From assembly GCF_002970975.1 (NCBI RefSeq), contig NZ_KZ672983.1:359107-420000 (forward strand): a DNA stretch of 60,894 bases, in the 5' to 3' direction. Shown piece after piece: positions 32,960-41,545 of the stretch (its first letter is position 1; each line of letters opens with the position of its first letter). Position numbers and translations under genes: made by a program. Origin of the DNA: Microbacterium halophytorum (GTDB taxonomy: Bacteria > Actinomycetota > Actinomycetes > Actinomycetales > Microbacteriaceae). The notes beneath the pieces were generated by a model. The model was not told the DNA's origin, searched no databases, and worked only from the letters and a program-made list of their open reading frames with translations.

Positions 32960-34471
32960 TCACTCCGGGACGATGTCCCAGAGGTTCGGCACCGCTTGGC
33001 CGACCTTCTGCGTCGCGGTCGTCCCTTCGCCCGTCACGATGACGCCGTCGACGCGATAGATCGGGGCGAACCACGCCTGCTCGACGAGGTACTCGTTCAT
33101 CTCCTGCGCGGCGGCATCGGCGTCGTCACCGCCGTGGCGCATGCGCTCGGTGAGCTCCTCGACCGTCGGGTCGACGACGTGCTGCACGTTCCACGCCGCC
33201 CCCGGCGCGACCGCCAGCTGGTAGGTCTGCCACGCGAGCGGCTCCTGGTTCAGGCCGAACTGGAACGCGCCCCACTTGCCGCCGAGGAGATCACCGATGA
33301 AGCTGGAGCCGACCTGGTCGGCGACCATGTCGATGTTCGATTCCGCGAGCATGTCGGCGACGAGCTCGTAGTCGGACGCCGGCGTGAAGCTCGTCTGCGG
33401 CTGCACGACCTCGACGCCGTCGGGGTAGCCCGCCTCGGCGAGCAGCTCCTTCGCCTTCTCGGGGTCGTAGGGGTAGCGCTCCTCGAGCTCCTCGCTGTAC
33501 GCCTCCGTGTCGACGCCGAAGATCTGCGTCGTCGGCTCGCCGTAGCCGCTCTCGATGGCCTCGAGCAGGGCCTCCCTGTCGAGCGCGTAGTTGAACGCCT
33601 GACGCACCCTGACGTCGCCGAGCGCCTCGTTCACGGTGCCCTCGCGGTCCGAGAGGATGAAGCCCTTCCAGTTCACGGGCGCGTGGTGCGCCGTGTAGCC
33701 GGCCGCCTCCGCATCGGGCAGCTGGGAGACGCTGTTGAGGTTCGAGTAGTCGACCTGGTTGTCGCGCAGCGCGTTCTGCGTCGCCGTCGCGTCGGCGTAG
33801 AAGTTGATCGTGATCGAGTCATAGACCTGGGTGTCCTCGTCCCAGTAGTCCTCACGCGCCGTGAGCTCGTAGCGGGACCCGGGGATCGATGCCTCGAGGT
33901 CGAGCTCGTACGGCCCCGAGCCGACCGGCGTGGTCGCGGGGTCGGTCGCGGCAGGGGATCCGACGACGCCGGCGTTCGCCGTGAGGTACGCCTCGAGGCC
34001 CGGGTTCGGCTGCGCGAGGTGGATCGCGAGCGTGTCTTCGTCGACCGCCTCCGCCGCCTCGACGTCGGCGAGGTTCGCCGCCTCGGGCGCCGCACCGTCG
34101 CGGTAGGCCAGCACGCTGTCGGCGGCGACCTGGGCAGTGAGCTCCTCGCCGTCGGAGAACGTCACGCCGTCGCGGAGCTCCAGCGTCAGGGTGGTGCGCG
34201 ACTCGTCGTACTCCCACGTCTCGGCGAGGCCCGGCTCGATCTCGCCGTCGCTGTTCATCCGGAGAAGGGTGTCGTAGACCGCCTGGAAGTAGAGCGCCTC
34301 GTTGCCCCAAGAACCCTCCGCCGGGTCCCAGGTCGTGACGTCGACGACCGCGCCGAGGCGCAGGTGCCCGCCGCCGTCCGCGGATTCTCCGTCGGACGAG
34401 CCTGCCGAGCAGGCCGTCAGTGCGAATGCCGCGGCGGCTCCCACCGCGACTGCTGTGATCCGTCGACGCAT
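32960..34471 (-). CDS. Solute-binding lipoprotein of ABC importer (family 5)
   Basis: 503 aa. The start at 34471 gives a lipoprotein signal MRRRITAVAV... with lipobox LTAC and lipidation Cys at position 21; AGAGGTGG lies just upstream. Family-5 (OppA/DppA) features are GAVVDVTTWDPAEGSWGNEALYF, SGPYELD and VRQAFNYALDREALLEAIESGYGEPTTQ. Family-5 proteins bind peptides, nickel or oligosaccharides/glycosides. Location at the head of an operon with GH1, GH78 and an esterase favours a glycoside ligand. It is transcribed from the divergent region it shares with a TetR gene. Confidence 0.93.
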   Translation of the reverse strand: MRRRITAVAVGAAAAFALTACSAGSSDGESADGGGHLRLGAVVDVTTWDPAEGSWGNEALYFQAVYDTLLRMNSDGEIEPGLAETWEYDESRTTLTLELRDGVTFSDGEELTAQVAADSVLAYRDGAAPEAANLADVEAAEAVDEDTLAIHLAQPNPGLEAYLTANAGVVGSPAATDPATTPVGSGPYELDLEASIPGSRYELTAREDYWDEDTQVYDSITINFYADATATQNALRDNQVDYSNLNSVSQLPDAEAAGYTAHHAPVNWKGFILSDREGTVNEALGDVRVRQAFNYALDREALLEAIESGYGEPTTQIFGVDTEAYSEELEERYPYDPEKAKELLAEAGYPDGVEVVQPQTSFTPASDYELVADMLAESNIDMVADQVGSSFIGDLLGGKWGAFQFGLNQEPLAWQTYQLAVAPGAAWNVQHVVDPTVEELTERMRHGGDDADAAAQEMNEYLVEQAWFAPIYRVDGVIVTGEGTTATQKVGQAVPNLWDIVPE

Positions 34472-34523
34472 CTGCGCCACCTCTTTCGCCATTGAAGGGT
34501 GCCCGGGGAACCGAGCTGACGCG

Positions 34524-34560
34524 ACCGTAGCATCGAAAACCTATAGGGGTCAACATTTTC
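34524..34560. promoter_or_regulatory. Importer-operon promoter with 26-bp GAAAAC...TTTTC operator
   Basis: The palindromic ends GAAAAC (34535-34540) and TTTTC (34556-34560) bound a 26-bp element, with an inner CCTATAGG palindrome. On the minus strand, TTGACC (34553-34548), an 18-bp spacer and TACGGT (34529-34524) form a good promoter for the binding-protein gene, and the element covers the -35 and spacer. The same length, ends and promoter layout recur before the isomerase operon at 42.4 kb. Likely target of the TetR encoded at 34613. Confidence 0.6.
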
Positions 34561-34612
34561 AATTTTGGCGCTTGGTAACAATTTGGCCCGACGCCTGCTA
34601 CCGTCGATCCAC

Positions 34613-35218
34613 ATGTCAGGCTCTTCCGTCGAGTACCGCCGCGGCGAGTACCGGAAATCGGCCGCCAGGCGCGAGCAGATCCTCGAGGCGGCCTTCGCCG
34701 TGTTCTCCGAGATCGGGTACACCGCCAGCTCCGTGAGCGAGATCGCGCGGCGCGTCGGCATGACCCAGACGGGCGTGCTGCATCACTTCAAGGGCGGCAA
34801 GACCGCGCTGCTGCGCGCCGTGCTCGATCGACGAGACGAGCAGGCCCAGGCGATCATCGCCGGCAAGCGCGGCATCGAGTTCTTCCGAGCACTGCCCGAG
34901 ATCACGGCGACGCAGCTCGACAAGCGCGGCATGGTGCAGGCCTACCGCATGCTGTCGACCGAGGCCCTCAACCCGGAGCATCCGGCGCACGCGCACTTCC
35001 AGGCCCGCCAGCGGGTCGTGCTCGGCGGGCTGGAGACGGCGTTCCGAGAAGCCGTCGAGGACGGCGACGCCGAGCCCGACCTCGACGCGCACGCCGCGGC
35101 GCTCTCCTGCCTCTCGATGACCGAGGGCCTCGAAGTGATCTGGCTCACCGGCTTCGACGTCGACATGGTCGCCGACTCCCGCCGCCACATCCAGCGGTTC
35201 CTGACGACCGAGCTGTAG
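34613..35218 (+). CDS. TetR/AcrR regulator, probable repressor of the importer operon
   Basis: 201 aa. The HTH is at about residues 17-62, with GMTQTGVLHHFKGGKTALLRAVL as recognition helix and following segment. The C-terminal domain contains MLSTEALNPEHPAHAHFQARQR. It is clearly paralogous to the TetR at 42488, which has GISRPGLLHHF and LSAEATNPAHPAHDYF at the same places. It is divergent from the binding-protein gene, with the 26-bp palindrome between, so it should repress the glycoside import and hydrolysis operon until an intracellular sugar or aglycone appears. The ATG at 34613 is chosen; an in-frame start 48 bases upstream would overlap the operator side. Confidence 0.88.
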   Translation: MSGSSVEYRRGEYRKSAARREQILEAAFAVFSEIGYTASSVSEIARRVGMTQTGVLHHFKGGKTALLRAVLDRRDEQAQAIIAGKRGIEFFRALPEITATQLDKRGMVQAYRMLSTEALNPEHPAHAHFQARQRVVLGGLETAFREAVEDGDAEPDLDAHAAALSCLSMTEGLEVIWLTGFDVDMVADSRRHIQRFLTTEL

Positions 35219-35241
35219 TCACACCCGACGACGGCGCAGAA

Positions 35242-35290
35242 ATGCCGCAAGGTGCTCTCCGGACTCACATCTGGGAGCACCTCGCGGCAT
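35242..35290. terminator. Long stem-loop between TetR and LysR genes
   Basis: ATGCCGCAAGGTGCTC (35242-35257) pairs with GAGCACCTCGCGGCAT (35275-35290), 15 of 16 bases, around a 17-base loop. It lies 23 bp after the TetR stop and may terminate that gene. Its length and structure also resemble the other dispersed palindromes in this window. Confidence 0.5.
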
Positions 35291-35373
35291 GTTGAGGACC
35301 CGCGGGCGCATCGCCGCCTCGAGGATCACGGGACTGCCGCCCCATAGTCCGGCGCGATCGCGAAGCGCGCTCC

Positions 35374-35388
35374 ATCAACACCAGTGAT
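35374..35388 (+). promoter_or_regulatory. LysR-type binding box (ATC-N9-GAT)
   Basis: ATC-N9-GAT, with inner symmetry ATCA...TGAT, is 51 bp before the LysR start. It matches the general T-N11-A / ATC-N9-GAT form of LysR autoregulatory sites. The regulated gene is probably lysR itself. I do not find a second copy before the CoA-transferase operon. Confidence 0.35.
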
Positions 35389-35439
35389 AGCCTCCGTGCA
35401 CACCTGCCCGCCGGACACCGAACCGAGGAGCACACCGCC

Positions 35440-36366
35440 GTGCCCGAGAACCCCCCGCTGTCACGCCTCGACCTGAACCTGCTCGTCTCGCTCGACGCGC
35501 TGCTCTCCGAGCGCAGCGTGACGCGCGCGGCCGAGCGCCTGCACCTGAGCCAGCCGGCCCTGAGCGCGTCGCTGGCGCGCCTGCGCACCCACTTCAACGA
35601 CCCGATCCTCGCCAGGCGGGGCAACGCCTACGAGCTGACGCCCCTCGCCGTCCGCCTCGCGGAGCACACCAGTACGGCCCTCGAATCGGCCCGCCGGGTG
35701 TTCGAGAGCCAGGCGACCTGGACACCGCACGAGTCGACCCGCGAGTTCACGATCTACGGCTCCGACTACGGCTTCGCGACGCTGGGTCCGCGGGCGACCA
35801 CGCTCGCCTCGGAGATCGCACCGGGCGTTCGGTTCCGATTCGTGCTCCACTCGCCGACCGTCGTCGGCGACGCGATGCACTACCTGCGCTCCGTCGACGG
35901 CATGATCCTGCCGCACGGCTTCCTCAGCGACCTCCCCTACACCGACCTCTGGTCGGACGATTGGGTGCTCCTCGCCGCCGACACGAACACCCGGATCGGC
36001 GAGACCGCGACCATGGCCGACCTCGCGGAGTCGCCGTGGGTGTTCACCTACCAGTCGCGCACCGCCTACACGTCGGCGACGCAGCAGCTCCAGCAGCTCG
36101 GGCTCGAACCCCGCGTCGACGCCGTGGTCGAGAGCTTCCTCGCCCTGCCGCACTTCGTCGCCGGCAGCGACCGGCTCGCGCTCGTCCAGCGCCAGCTCGC
36201 CGCCTCGTTCCGCGGGATGCCGGGCATCCGGGTTCTGCCGCCCCCGTTCGACGCGACCCCGATCGTCGACGCGCTGTGGTGGCATCCGGTGCACAACCGC
36301 GACCCCGAGCACGCGTGGATGCGCGAGCTGCTGGCGCAGGCCGCCTCGGAGCTCTCCTCGCCGTAG
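35440..36366 (+). CDS. LysR family transcriptional regulator
   Basis: 308 aa. The N-terminal winged HTH is LDLNLLVSLDALLSERSVTRAAERLHLSQPALSASLARLR (residues about 10-50), close to the NodD/PcaQ-like subgroup. A periplasmic-binding-protein-like effector domain follows (about 90-300). The GTG at 35440 has GAGGAG upstream. Relatives often control aromatic-compound pathways. It may regulate the CoA-transferase/thiolase operon downstream, but a convergent small gene lies between, so the target is uncertain. Confidence 0.87.
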   Translation: MPENPPLSRLDLNLLVSLDALLSERSVTRAAERLHLSQPALSASLARLRTHFNDPILARRGNAYELTPLAVRLAEHTSTALESARRVFESQATWTPHESTREFTIYGSDYGFATLGPRATTLASEIAPGVRFRFVLHSPTVVGDAMHYLRSVDGMILPHGFLSDLPYTDLWSDDWVLLAADTNTRIGETATMADLAESPWVFTYQSRTAYTSATQQLQQLGLEPRVDAVVESFLALPHFVAGSDRLALVQRQLAASFRGMPGIRVLPPPFDATPIVDALWWHPVHNRDPEHAWMRELLAQAASELSSP

Positions 36367-36384
36367 CCGGCGCACCGGGCGGGC

Positions 36385-36396
36385 GCCCCGCGGGGC
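36385..36396. terminator. GC palindrome between convergent lysR and Rdx genes
   Basis: A 12-bp perfect palindrome GCCCCGCGGGGC in the 32-bp gap between two convergent stops. It could act as a short bidirectional terminator, though it has no loop and no U-tract. Confidence 0.35.
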
Positions 36397-36398
36397 CG

Positions 36399-36692
36399 TC
36401 ACTCCGCGGCGGCCGCCTTCCCGTCGGCGTGCCCGAGCGACCTTCCGGGCGCGATGACGTCCCGCACCCGCCGCTTGAGCTCGGTGATCTCGGGGAAGCC
36501 GCCGTCGCGCTTGCGGTTCCACACCCGCTTGTCGCCGATGTCGACGCGGAAGACGCCGCCCGTCGCCGGGATCAGCGCGATCTCCCCGACCTCCTCCTCG
36601 AAGGTCTGCAGCAGCTCCCCCGCGTACCACTGGGCGCGCAGCTGCCAGCGGCACTGGGTGCAGTACGTGATCTCGATCCGCGGTGTCGCCAT
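36399..36692 (-). CDS. SelT/SelW/SelH family (Rdx) protein
   Basis: 97 aa with a thioredoxin-like fold. The redox motif is CTQC at residues 11-14 (ITYCTQCRW), followed by QLRAQWYAGELLQTF and GGVFRVDIGDKRVWNRKRDGGFPE, the Rdx-family core. In some relatives the second Cys is selenocysteine; here both are Cys and there is no in-frame TGA. It is presumably a small cytoplasmic redox protein. It is convergent with lysR. Confidence 0.88.
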   Translation of the reverse strand: MATPRIEITYCTQCRWQLRAQWYAGELLQTFEEEVGEIALIPATGGVFRVDIGDKRVWNRKRDGGFPEITELKRRVRDVIAPGRSLGHADGKAAAAE

Positions 36693-36912
36693 GCCTCCAC
36701 TCTGCCAGGCGAGGCCGTCGCGGCGCCCCCGCCGCCGAGCGGCGCCGTGATCGCCACCGCGCGACCGGCCGGTCTTCCGCGTCGTTCCTGATACCCCGCA
36801 TCGGCAACCGCGATGCCCCGCCGCTTACGGCGGCGAACCGAACCGGGTAGCGTCCGAAGTGCGAAAGCGCGCGGGGCCGATCGCGCCCGCGCGCCGCTCA
36901 CGAAGGAGTGAC

Positions 36913-37683
36913 ATGACGATCGACAAGACCTGGGCCTCCGCCGCGGAGGCCGTCGCCGACGTCCCCGACGGTGCGAGCCTCGCCGTCGGCGGGTTCGGCC
37001 TCTCCGGCAACCCGACCGCCCTGATCGAGGCGCTCTACGCGCAGGGGACGTCCGGGCTCTCCGTCGCCTCGAACAATTGCGGCGTCGACGACTGGGGCCT
37101 CGGCATCCTGCTCACGGCGGGGCGCATCCGGAAGGTGACCGCCTCGTACGTCGGCGAGAACAAGGAGTTCGAGCGGCAGTTCCTCGCGGGCGAGCTCGAG
37201 CTGGAGCTGACGCCGCAGGGCACGCTCGCCGAGAAGCTGCGCGCGGGCGGTGCGGGCATTGCGGGGTTCTACACGAAGACCGGCCTCGGCACGCAGGTCG
37301 CCGAGGGCGGCCTGCCCCAGCGCTACGCCGCCGACGGCTCCGTCGCCCAGGCCTCGCCCGCGAAGGAGGTGCGCTCCTTCGGCGAACGAGGCGACTTCGT
37401 GCTCGAGGAGGCGATCGCCGCCGACTTCGCACTCGTGCATGCCCTCCGCGGTGACCGCCACGGCAACCTCGTCTTCAACAAGGCGGCCCGCAACTTCAAC
37501 CCGCTGGCGGCGATGGCCGGGAAGGTGTGCATCGCCCAGGTCGAGGAGCTCGTCGAACCCGGCGAGATCGACCCCGACGCCGTGCACCTGCCCGGCGTCT
37601 ACGTGCACCGGATGATCGAGGTGGGAACGGGCATCGAGAAGCGCATCGAGAAGCGCACGGTCCGGACGAACGGGGAGGCGTGA
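36913..37683 (+). CDS. scoA: 3-oxoacid CoA-transferase, subunit A
   Basis: 256 aa. The alpha subunit of class I CoA-transferases is shown by [59 protein letters not shown] and [11 protein letters not shown]. With subunit B it moves CoA from succinyl-CoA to acetoacetate or a similar 3-oxo acid. The gene is first of a three-gene operon with subunit B and a thiolase; RBS GAAGGAG precedes the ATG. The homologous PcaI acts on 3-oxoadipate; the thiolase type favours acetoacetate, but PcaI cannot be excluded. Confidence 0.93.
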   Translation: MTIDKTWASAAEAVADVPDGASLAVGGFGLSGNPTALIEALYAQGTSGLSVASNNCGVDDWGLGILLTAGRIRKVTASYVGENKEFERQFLAGELELELTPQGTLAEKLRAGGAGIAGFYTKTGLGTQVAEGGLPQRYAADGSVAQASPAKEVRSFGERGDFVLEEAIAADFALVHALRGDRHGNLVFNKAARNFNPLAAMAGKVCIAQVEELVEPGEIDPDAVHLPGVYVHRMIEVGTGIEKRIEKRTVRTNGEA

Positions 37684-37685
37684 CC

Positions 37686-38333
37686 ATGGCACTGACTCGC
37701 GACGAGATGGCCGCCCGCGCGGCCGAGGAGCTCACCGACGGCTCGTACGTCAACCTCGGCATCGGCCTGCCGACCCTCGTTCCCAACTACGTCCCGGACG
37801 ACGTCACGGTCGTGCTCCAGTCGGAGAACGGCATCCTCGGCGTCGGCCCGTACCCGACCGAGCAGAACGTCGACCCCGATCTCATCAACGCCGGCAAGGA
37901 GACCGTCACGACCCTGCCGGGAACGTCGTTCTTCGACTCGGCGACGAGCTTCGCGATGATCCGCTCCGGCAAGATCGACGCGGCCATCCTCGGCGCCATG
38001 CAGGTGTCGGCGCGCGGAGACCTCGCCAACTGGATGATCCCGGGGAAGATGGTGAAGGGCCCCGGCGGCGGCATGGACCTCGTCTACGGCGCGGAGCGCG
38101 TGATCGTCCTGATGACCCACACCGCGAAGGACGGCTCGGCGAAGATCGTGCACGACTGCTCGCTGCCGCTGACGGGCCTCGGCGTCGTCGACAGGATCAT
38201 CACCGACCTCGCCGTGATCGACGTGACCGACGACGGGCTCGTACTGCGGGAGGTCGCGCCCGGCGTCAGCGTCGATGAGGTCGTCGCGGCGACGGAGCCT
38301 CCCCTGACGGTCGCCCTGACGAACGCGCCCTGA
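37686..38333 (+). CDS. scoB: 3-oxoacid CoA-transferase, subunit B
   Basis: 215 aa. The catalytic glutamate is E47 in [22 protein letters not shown] precedes it, and [15 protein letters not shown] and [12 protein letters not shown] follow. It forms the enzyme with subunit A, whose stop lies 2 bp upstream. Together with the thiolase, acetoacetate (or 3-oxoadipate) would become acetyl-CoA (plus succinyl-CoA). Confidence 0.94.
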   Translation: MALTRDEMAARAAEELTDGSYVNLGIGLPTLVPNYVPDDVTVVLQSENGILGVGPYPTEQNVDPDLINAGKETVTTLPGTSFFDSATSFAMIRSGKIDAAILGAMQVSARGDLANWMIPGKMVKGPGGGMDLVYGAERVIVLMTHTAKDGSAKIVHDCSLPLTGLGVVDRIITDLAVIDVTDDGLVLREVAPGVSVDEVVAATEPPLTVALTNAP

Positions 38334-38361
38334 CCGCTCTCGAGCACCCGGAGGAGAAGCC

Positions 38362-39549
38362 ATGACATCCGCAGAAGACATCGTCCTCGTCGCCGCCGCG
38401 CGCACGGCGCAGGGCCGCATGGGCGGCCAGTTCGCCTCGCTCCCGGCGACCGCCCTGGGCTCGCGCGCCATCGCGGGCGCCCTGGAGCACGGCGGCGTCA
38501 CCCCCGGCGACATCGACGCCGTGATCCTCGGCCAGGTGCTCGCGGCGGGCGCCGGCCAGAACGCCGCCCGCCAGGCCGCGATCGGCGCCGGCATCGGTTG
38601 GGACGTTCCGGCGCACTCCGTGAACAAGGTGTGCCTGTCGGGCCTGACCGCCGTGATCGATGCCGCCCGGATGATCCGGACGGGCGACGCGCGCGCGGTC
38701 GTCGCGGGCGGCATGGAGTCGATGACCCTCGCCCCGCACCTGCTGCCGCGTTCGCGCGCCGGCTACGCCTACGGATCGCTCGAGGTGCTCGACCACATGG
38801 CGTACGACGGGCTCACGGACGCGTTCGACGAGGAGAGCATGGGCGCCTCGACCGAGCGCCACAATGCGCGCTTCGGCCTCACCCGCGACGACCAGGACGC
38901 CGTCGCGGCCCGCTCGCATCAACGCGCCGCGGCCGCGCGCGAGTCGGGGCGCTTCGACGCCGAGATCGTGCCCGTCGAGGTGCCGCAGCGCAGGCGCGAC
39001 CCCGTCGTCGCGTCGGCGGACGAGGGCATCCGACCCGACACGACGGTCGAGACCCTCGCGCGCCTGCGCCCCGCGTTCGCGGAGGGCGGCAGCATCACGG
39101 CCGGCAACTCGTCGCAGATCTCCGACGGCGCGGCCGCCGTGGTCGTGACGACCCGCGCGAACGCCGATGCGAAGGGGTGGGGCGTGCTCGCGGCGCTCGG
39201 GGCATCCGGGCAGACCGCCGGCCCCGACAACTCGCTGCAGTCGCAGCCGGCGCAGGCGGTCTCCCGCGCCCTCGAGAAGCAGGGCATCGCCGCGGCCGAC
39301 CTCGACGTCGTCGAGATCAACGAGGCGTTCGCGGCCGTCGTCGCGCAATCGCAGCGCGAGCTCGGGCTGCCCGACGACGTCGTCAACCCGAACGGCGGCG
39401 GCATCGCCCTCGGGCACCCGATCGGTGCGTCCGGCACCCGCCTCGTCGTCACGGCGGCGCACGAGCTCGCGGCGCGCGGCAGCGGCACCGCCGTCGTCTC
39501 GCTCTGCGGCGGCGGCGGCCAGGGCGACGCCCTCATCCTGACGCGCTGA
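38362..39549 (+). CDS. Acetyl-CoA C-acetyltransferase (thiolase)
   Basis: 395 aa. The active-site residues are C91 in NKVCLSGLTAV, His in GGGIALGHPIGASG, and the C-terminal Cys in SLCGGGGQGDA; NEAFA is near residue 315. The VNKVC context is more like acetoacetyl-CoA thiolase (AtoB/PhbA) than 3-oxoadipyl-CoA thiolase PcaF, which usually has a VNRLCGSG-type site. It cleaves the acyl-CoA made by the CoA-transferase to acetyl-CoA units. RBS GGAGGAG precedes the ATG. A strong terminator follows. Confidence 0.92.
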   Translation: MTSAEDIVLVAAARTAQGRMGGQFASLPATALGSRAIAGALEHGGVTPGDIDAVILGQVLAAGAGQNAARQAAIGAGIGWDVPAHSVNKVCLSGLTAVIDAARMIRTGDARAVVAGGMESMTLAPHLLPRSRAGYAYGSLEVLDHMAYDGLTDAFDEESMGASTERHNARFGLTRDDQDAVAARSHQRAAAARESGRFDAEIVPVEVPQRRRDPVVASADEGIRPDTTVETLARLRPAFAEGGSITAGNSSQISDGAAAVVVTTRANADAKGWGVLAALGASGQTAGPDNSLQSQPAQAVSRALEKQGIAAADLDVVEINEAFAAVVAQSQRELGLPDDVVNPNGGGIALGHPIGASGTRLVVTAAHELAARGSGTAVVSLCGGGGQGDALILTR

Positions 39550-39553
39550 CGCG

Positions 39554-39587
39554 GGCGGGGCCGGTCTCCTCGGAGATCGGCCCCGCC
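39554..39587. terminator. Bidirectional terminator between thiolase and isomerase operons
   Basis: GGCGGGGCCG...TCTC pairs with GAGA...CGGCCCCGCC across a short CTCG loop, almost perfectly. It sits in the 51-bp gap between two convergent stops (39549 and 39601) and can serve both strands. Confidence 0.7.
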
Positions 39588-39600
39588 ACAGTCCGCGCGG

Positions 39601-40572
39601 TCAGATCGCGGCGCCGAGGTCGTGCCGCACGAACCAGGAGTTCAGCATCGCCAGCTCTGCCGGCTGGCCCGCGCGGTCGCTCTCGACCACGACCCATCCG
39701 GAGTAGTCGTGCTCGCGCAGCGCACCGACGAAGGCGGGCGCGTCGACGAGGCCGCCCTCGGCGCCGAGCTCGCAGAACCAGCGCTCGATGCGGCGACCGG
39801 CCCCGCCCTGCAGCATGGTCTGCTCGGCGCCCGGCATCAGGTGCTCCTCGCCGGTGTCGGCGTGCAGGGCGTCCTTGAGGTGCACGTGCGTGACGCGGTC
39901 GGCGCGATCGCGGTAGAACGCCGTCGGATCGAGGCCCGCGATCGCCATCTCGGCCGTGTCGATCGCGACGCCGACGGCATCCGGGTCCGTCTCCGCCAGG
40001 AACACGTCCCACTGCTCGGCGGTGCGGATGCCGCCCAGGCAGTCGTAGTGCGCGGCGACTCGCACGCCGTCCCTGCCGGCGCGCTCGCCCACGCGGTTCC
40101 ACAGCGACGCGACGCGGCGCACCGCGTCGTCGTCGAGCGGCCCCGTCATCCACGCGGAGGGCGCGGAGCGCACGACCAGCTGCTCGGCGCCCATCGACGA
40201 CAGGAACGAGACGAACGGCTCGGCGGCCGCGACGATGCTGTCGTGCTGCGAAGGGTCGACCGTCATCAGGAACGCGTACCCCTCCTCCTCGACGGGCGCG
40301 CCCGGGTCCCAGAAGACGCTCGAGACGCCCTCGATCGACGCCCGCCCGAGGAACCGCGAGAACCCCGCGGCGTCGCCGTGGTTGGCGAGGATCACCTCGG
40401 GGCGGCCGATGTTGTCCCAGCGCCCGCCCATGCCGCTGGCCAGCTCGACGTGGTCGAAGCCGAGCGCCGAGATCGTCTTCAGCGCCCTGAGCTGCTCGTC
40501 GTGCCTGACGAACACGTCCATCCGGTAGTTCCACTGGTTCAGCGCGTACGACCAGCGCAGCGAATCGCTCAC
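39601..40572 (-). CDS. Sugar-isomerase-like TIM barrel protein with altered metal site
   Basis: 323 aa of the xylose-isomerase-like TIM barrel superfamily (sugar phosphate isomerase/epimerase). It is paralogous to the gene just upstream, with matching stretches such as LWNRVGERAGRDGVRV, IDTAEMAIAGLDP, RWFCELGAEGGLVD and YSGWVVVESD. Compared with that paralogue, the metal-ligand Glu of HFEFWGA is Asp (D177, HYDCLGG) and the His of DTAQH is Met (M209); D205, H231 and a late Glu remain. The GTG start overlaps the upstream stop (GTGA). It may have changed activity or form a mixed complex with its paralogue. Confidence 0.83.
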   Translation of the reverse strand: MSDSLRWSYALNQWNYRMDVFVRHDEQLRALKTISALGFDHVELASGMGGRWDNIGRPEVILANHGDAAGFSRFLGRASIEGVSSVFWDPGAPVEEEGYAFLMTVDPSQHDSIVAAAEPFVSFLSSMGAEQLVVRSAPSAWMTGPLDDDAVRRVASLWNRVGERAGRDGVRVAAHYDCLGGIRTAEQWDVFLAETDPDAVGVAIDTAEMAIAGLDPTAFYRDRADRVTHVHLKDALHADTGEEHLMPGAEQTMLQGGAGRRIERWFCELGAEGGLVDAPAFVGALREHDYSGWVVVESDRAGQPAELAMLNSWFVRHDLGAAI

Positions 40573-41531
40573 GATGCGACCTCCTTCGCGGCTTCGGCCC
40601 GCACCTGCTCGAGTACGTTGTCGATGTACCACTTCGCCACGCACGTCGCCTCGGCGTACGTCCCACCGAACGTGTCGGCCTTGTCGTGCTCGACCGTGAG
40701 CCAGCCGTCATACCCGGACGCCACGATCTCGCGCATCAGCGCGGGGAAATCGACGAGCCCACCGTCGGTGCCCATCTCGTAGAACCAGCGGTCGACGCCC
40801 GGCGCCATCAGCTCCGGATCCGGCGGCGTGCGGTACGCCTCGTTCGTGTCGACGTCGTGCGTGTCCTTGAAGTGGAATCCCGAGCAGCGGTCCCGGTAGT
40901 CGCGGAACATCTCGACGGGGTCGACGCCCGCGATCGTGTGCTGCGCCGTGTCGCAGAAGAAGAACACGGTCTCGGGGTCGGCGTACTCGAAGAACGTGTC
41001 GAGTTGCTCCCTGGTGCGGATCGCGCCCCAGAACTCGAAGTGGCACGTCGTCCGCATGCCGTGCCGCAGCGTCATCTCGCCCACGCGCGACCAGAGCTCG
41101 GCCATCGCCTTGATCTTGTCGCCCGTGATGGGCTCCGTCTGGTGGTAGGTGCTCGACGGCATCACGATGAAGTTCTCGACCGAGAGGCCGTCGAGCTGGC
41201 GCACCGTGTTCTCGCAATCGGCGAAGATGCGGTCATGCGTCTCGCGCTCGTGCGGCGAGGTGAACTCGGTCGCCGACGGATACGCCGTGAAGATCCCCGT
41301 GATCTTCTCCATGCCCACGTCGCGCAGGCGCTGCTCGAAGTTCGCCAGAGAGCCGTACATGCCCTCGAGCGCGCGCAGGTAGAAGAAGAACGTGTCGAAG
41401 CCCGTGAACCCCGCGGCCGCGAGCTGCTTCAGGTAGCGGTCCATGTGCGCGCGGTTGAACTGCGGCGGCAGCGGCCCCTGCGGGGTCTGCGTCACCCAGT
41501 GGTCCATGTACGACCACTTCTGCCATGCCAT
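40569..41531 (-). CDS. Sugar phosphate isomerase/epimerase family protein
   Basis: 320 aa TIM barrel. A full divalent-metal site is visible: E166 (CHFEFWGA), D194 and H198 (FFFCDTAQHTIAG), H220 (SGFHFKDTH) and a Glu in WLTVEHDKA. The family includes inosose dehydratase IolE, 3-keto-sugar epimerases and the catalytic subunit of C-glycoside deglycosidases. The small partner subunit of the last group is not seen here. It lies second in a three-gene operon, 14 bp after the hydroxypyruvate-isomerase-like gene. The substrate is likely a sugar or keto-sugar acid; I cannot be more specific. Confidence 0.85.
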   Translation of the reverse strand: MAWQKWSYMDHWVTQTPQGPLPPQFNRAHMDRYLKQLAAAGFTGFDTFFFYLRALEGMYGSLANFEQRLRDVGMEKITGIFTAYPSATEFTSPHERETHDRIFADCENTVRQLDGLSVENFIVMPSSTYHQTEPITGDKIKAMAELWSRVGEMTLRHGMRTTCHFEFWGAIRTREQLDTFFEYADPETVFFFCDTAQHTIAGVDPVEMFRDYRDRCSGFHFKDTHDVDTNEAYRTPPDPELMAPGVDRWFYEMGTDGGLVDFPALMREIVASGYDGWLTVEHDKADTFGGTYAEATCVAKWYIDNVLEQVRAEAAKEVAS

Positions 41532-41545
41532 GTCGTGCCCTCCCG

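Noticed and set aside
36399..36692. Selenoprotein
   Set aside because: The Rdx family includes selenoproteins, but here the motif is CTQC and no in-frame TGA is present.
36913..39549. A pcaIJF beta-ketoadipate operon
   Set aside because: The CoA-transferase could be PcaIJ, but the thiolase active-site context looks like acetoacetyl-CoA thiolase, and no pcaGHBCD genes are nearby. Kept as a general 3-oxoacid pathway.
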